A stretch of 7,980 nucleotides of DNA, from contig JALSPN010000217.1 in NCBI GenBank assembly GCA_026985945.1, forward strand, positions 1-7,980. The letters run 5' to 3'. Positions 7,550-7,980 of this stretch are shown here, in pieces. Within the stretch, counting starts at the first letter, position 1. The number at the start of each line of letters is the position of its first letter. A model generated the notes under the pieces. The model saw only the letters and a program-made list of their open reading frames with translations. It made no database searches and had not been told where the DNA came from. Position numbers and translations under genes: made by a program. The stretch comes from Thermodesulfobacteriales bacterium (GTDB taxonomy: Bacteria; Desulfobacterota; Thermodesulfobacteria; Thermodesulfobacteriales; Thermodesulfatatoraceae).

Positions 7550-7980
7550 ATGGACACTTTGTTTTTATATCGACAATTACTCAGACTTTTTAAGACAGCT
7601 TTTCCAAACCTCCATAAACCTTATCTCAAAATGCTTGCCAGACTTGTTGTTGCTTTCTGGTTTGCTGATTCTATCCGCCTCTGGAGATTAGCTTCTTATT
7701 TACCATTCTCTTCTCCTCTCTCTACAAAAAATGCTTATAAAGCCCTAGTGCGTTTCCTAGATAAGTTTCCACTTGATCAAGAATTTTGGAAAAATTATGC
7801 TCGTCTCATATTTTCTTTGTCTTATTTCCGTTTAAAAAAGCGCAAATATATCACTATATTAATAGATGTTACTACAATTAAAGACAAATTTTGGATATTG
7901 ATGGGAACAATAAGTTTTATGGGAAGAGGGATACCGATATACATGAAAGTATGGAAAAATCCGAACAGTAGTTATGATTA
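7550..7980 (+). CDS. DDE transposase, IS4-like, N-terminal 143 residues (3' truncated by the window)
   Basis: The frame is open from ATG 7550 to the end of the window (143 codons plus two bases). The first 90 or so residues are helical and basic, with MLARLVVAFWFADSIRLWRL at 28-47. The segment ILIDVTTIKDKFWILMGTIS (103-122) followed by GRGIPIYMKVW (125-135) matches the pattern around the first catalytic Asp of IS4-type transposases, where a beta strand ends in D-x-T and is followed by a Gly-Arg-x-x-Pro-leu motif. Asp106 is therefore the likely first residue of the DDE triad; the second Asp and the Glu would be beyond the window. The assignment to IS4-like is by motif only. An in-frame Met28 at 7631 is an alternative start but has no ribosome site either. 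The gene is A+T-rich compared with its neighbours, consistent with acquisition. Whether the element is intact cannot be told. Confidence 0.75.
   Translation, partial: MDTLFLYRQLLRLFKTAFPNLHKPYLKMLARLVVAFWFADSIRLWRLASYLPFSSPLSTKNAYKALVRFLDKFPLDQEFWKNYARLIFSLSYFRLKKRKYITILIDVTTIKDKFWILMGTISFMGRGIPIYMKVWKNPNSSYD

Larger units (their letters stand above)
7424..7980 (+). mobile_element. Left part of an insertion sequence (right end outside window; left boundary uncertain)
   Basis: The presence of an element is inferred from the transposase gene at 7550 and from the shift to A+T-rich DNA with many ATA, AGA and TTA codons, unlike the balanced composition of the clp-lon genes. The given left boundary is a guess: a G-rich stretch beginning GAGGGTGTTCTGGGAAATGG at 7424 has the look of a terminal inverted repeat. 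No matching right end or target duplication can be checked inside the window. The true end lies somewhere between the tRNA-Thr promoter (7324) and the transposase promoter (7516). The rest of the gene-free stretch 7325-7423 holds only a small AGAAG-AG-CTTCT inverted repeat at 7368-7379. Confidence 0.4.

Noticed and set aside
7428..7691. An 87-residue + strand frame overlapping the transposase start
   Set aside because: It runs across the promoter and the start of the transposase in another frame. Its sequence resembles no family and the transposase frame fits a known motif.

Overview
This window holds a compact bacterial protein quality-control cluster followed by three tRNA genes, an envelope-type gene and the start of an insertion sequence. 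The gene order tig-clpP-clpX-lon, the charged Lys/Glu-rich proteins, the moderate G+C and the tRNAs with encoded CCA suggest a (probably thermophilic) member of the Desulfobacterota/Thermodesulfobacteria. That placement is inference from layout and composition; no rRNA or other phylogenetic marker was available to test it.

Positions 1-448: the 3' end of an unidentified gene stops directly against a 79-residue zinc-ribbon/single-membrane-span protein. A 79-base gap then leads to tig. Positions 449-6071: trigger factor, ClpP, ClpX and LonA lie on the + strand as one tight operon. tig/clpP and clpP/clpX each overlap by one base (TAATG), and clpX/lon are 9 bases apart. Together they encode a ribosome-bound folding chaperone, the ClpXP protease and the Lon protease, which covers nascent-chain folding and ATP-dependent degradation. 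All the catalytic and ATPase motifs I looked for are intact.

Positions 6072-6287: a promoter-like TTGACA box precedes tRNA-Val(UAC) and tRNA-Asp(GUC), which are 11 bases apart. Positions 6297-7085: a DUF218 (ElyC/SanA/YdcF-like) membrane protein whose start codon lies only 9 bases after the tRNA-Asp CCA and has no Shine-Dalgarno sequence. Positions 7086-7290: a 129-base spacer, then tRNA-Thr(UGU) on the opposite strand with its own promoter candidate.

Positions 7291-7980: A+T-rich DNA ending in the 5' part of a DDE transposase gene that runs off the window. It has a strong sigma-70-like promoter placed so that the transcript may be leaderless. The left end of this insertion sequence cannot be fixed because the right end is outside the window.

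I saw no clear sign of an undescribed multi-gene system. The most interesting points are the tRNA-to-mRNA junction before the DUF218 gene, the altered glycine motif in that protein, the small zinc-ribbon membrane protein upstream of tig, and the promoter/start arrangement of the transposase.
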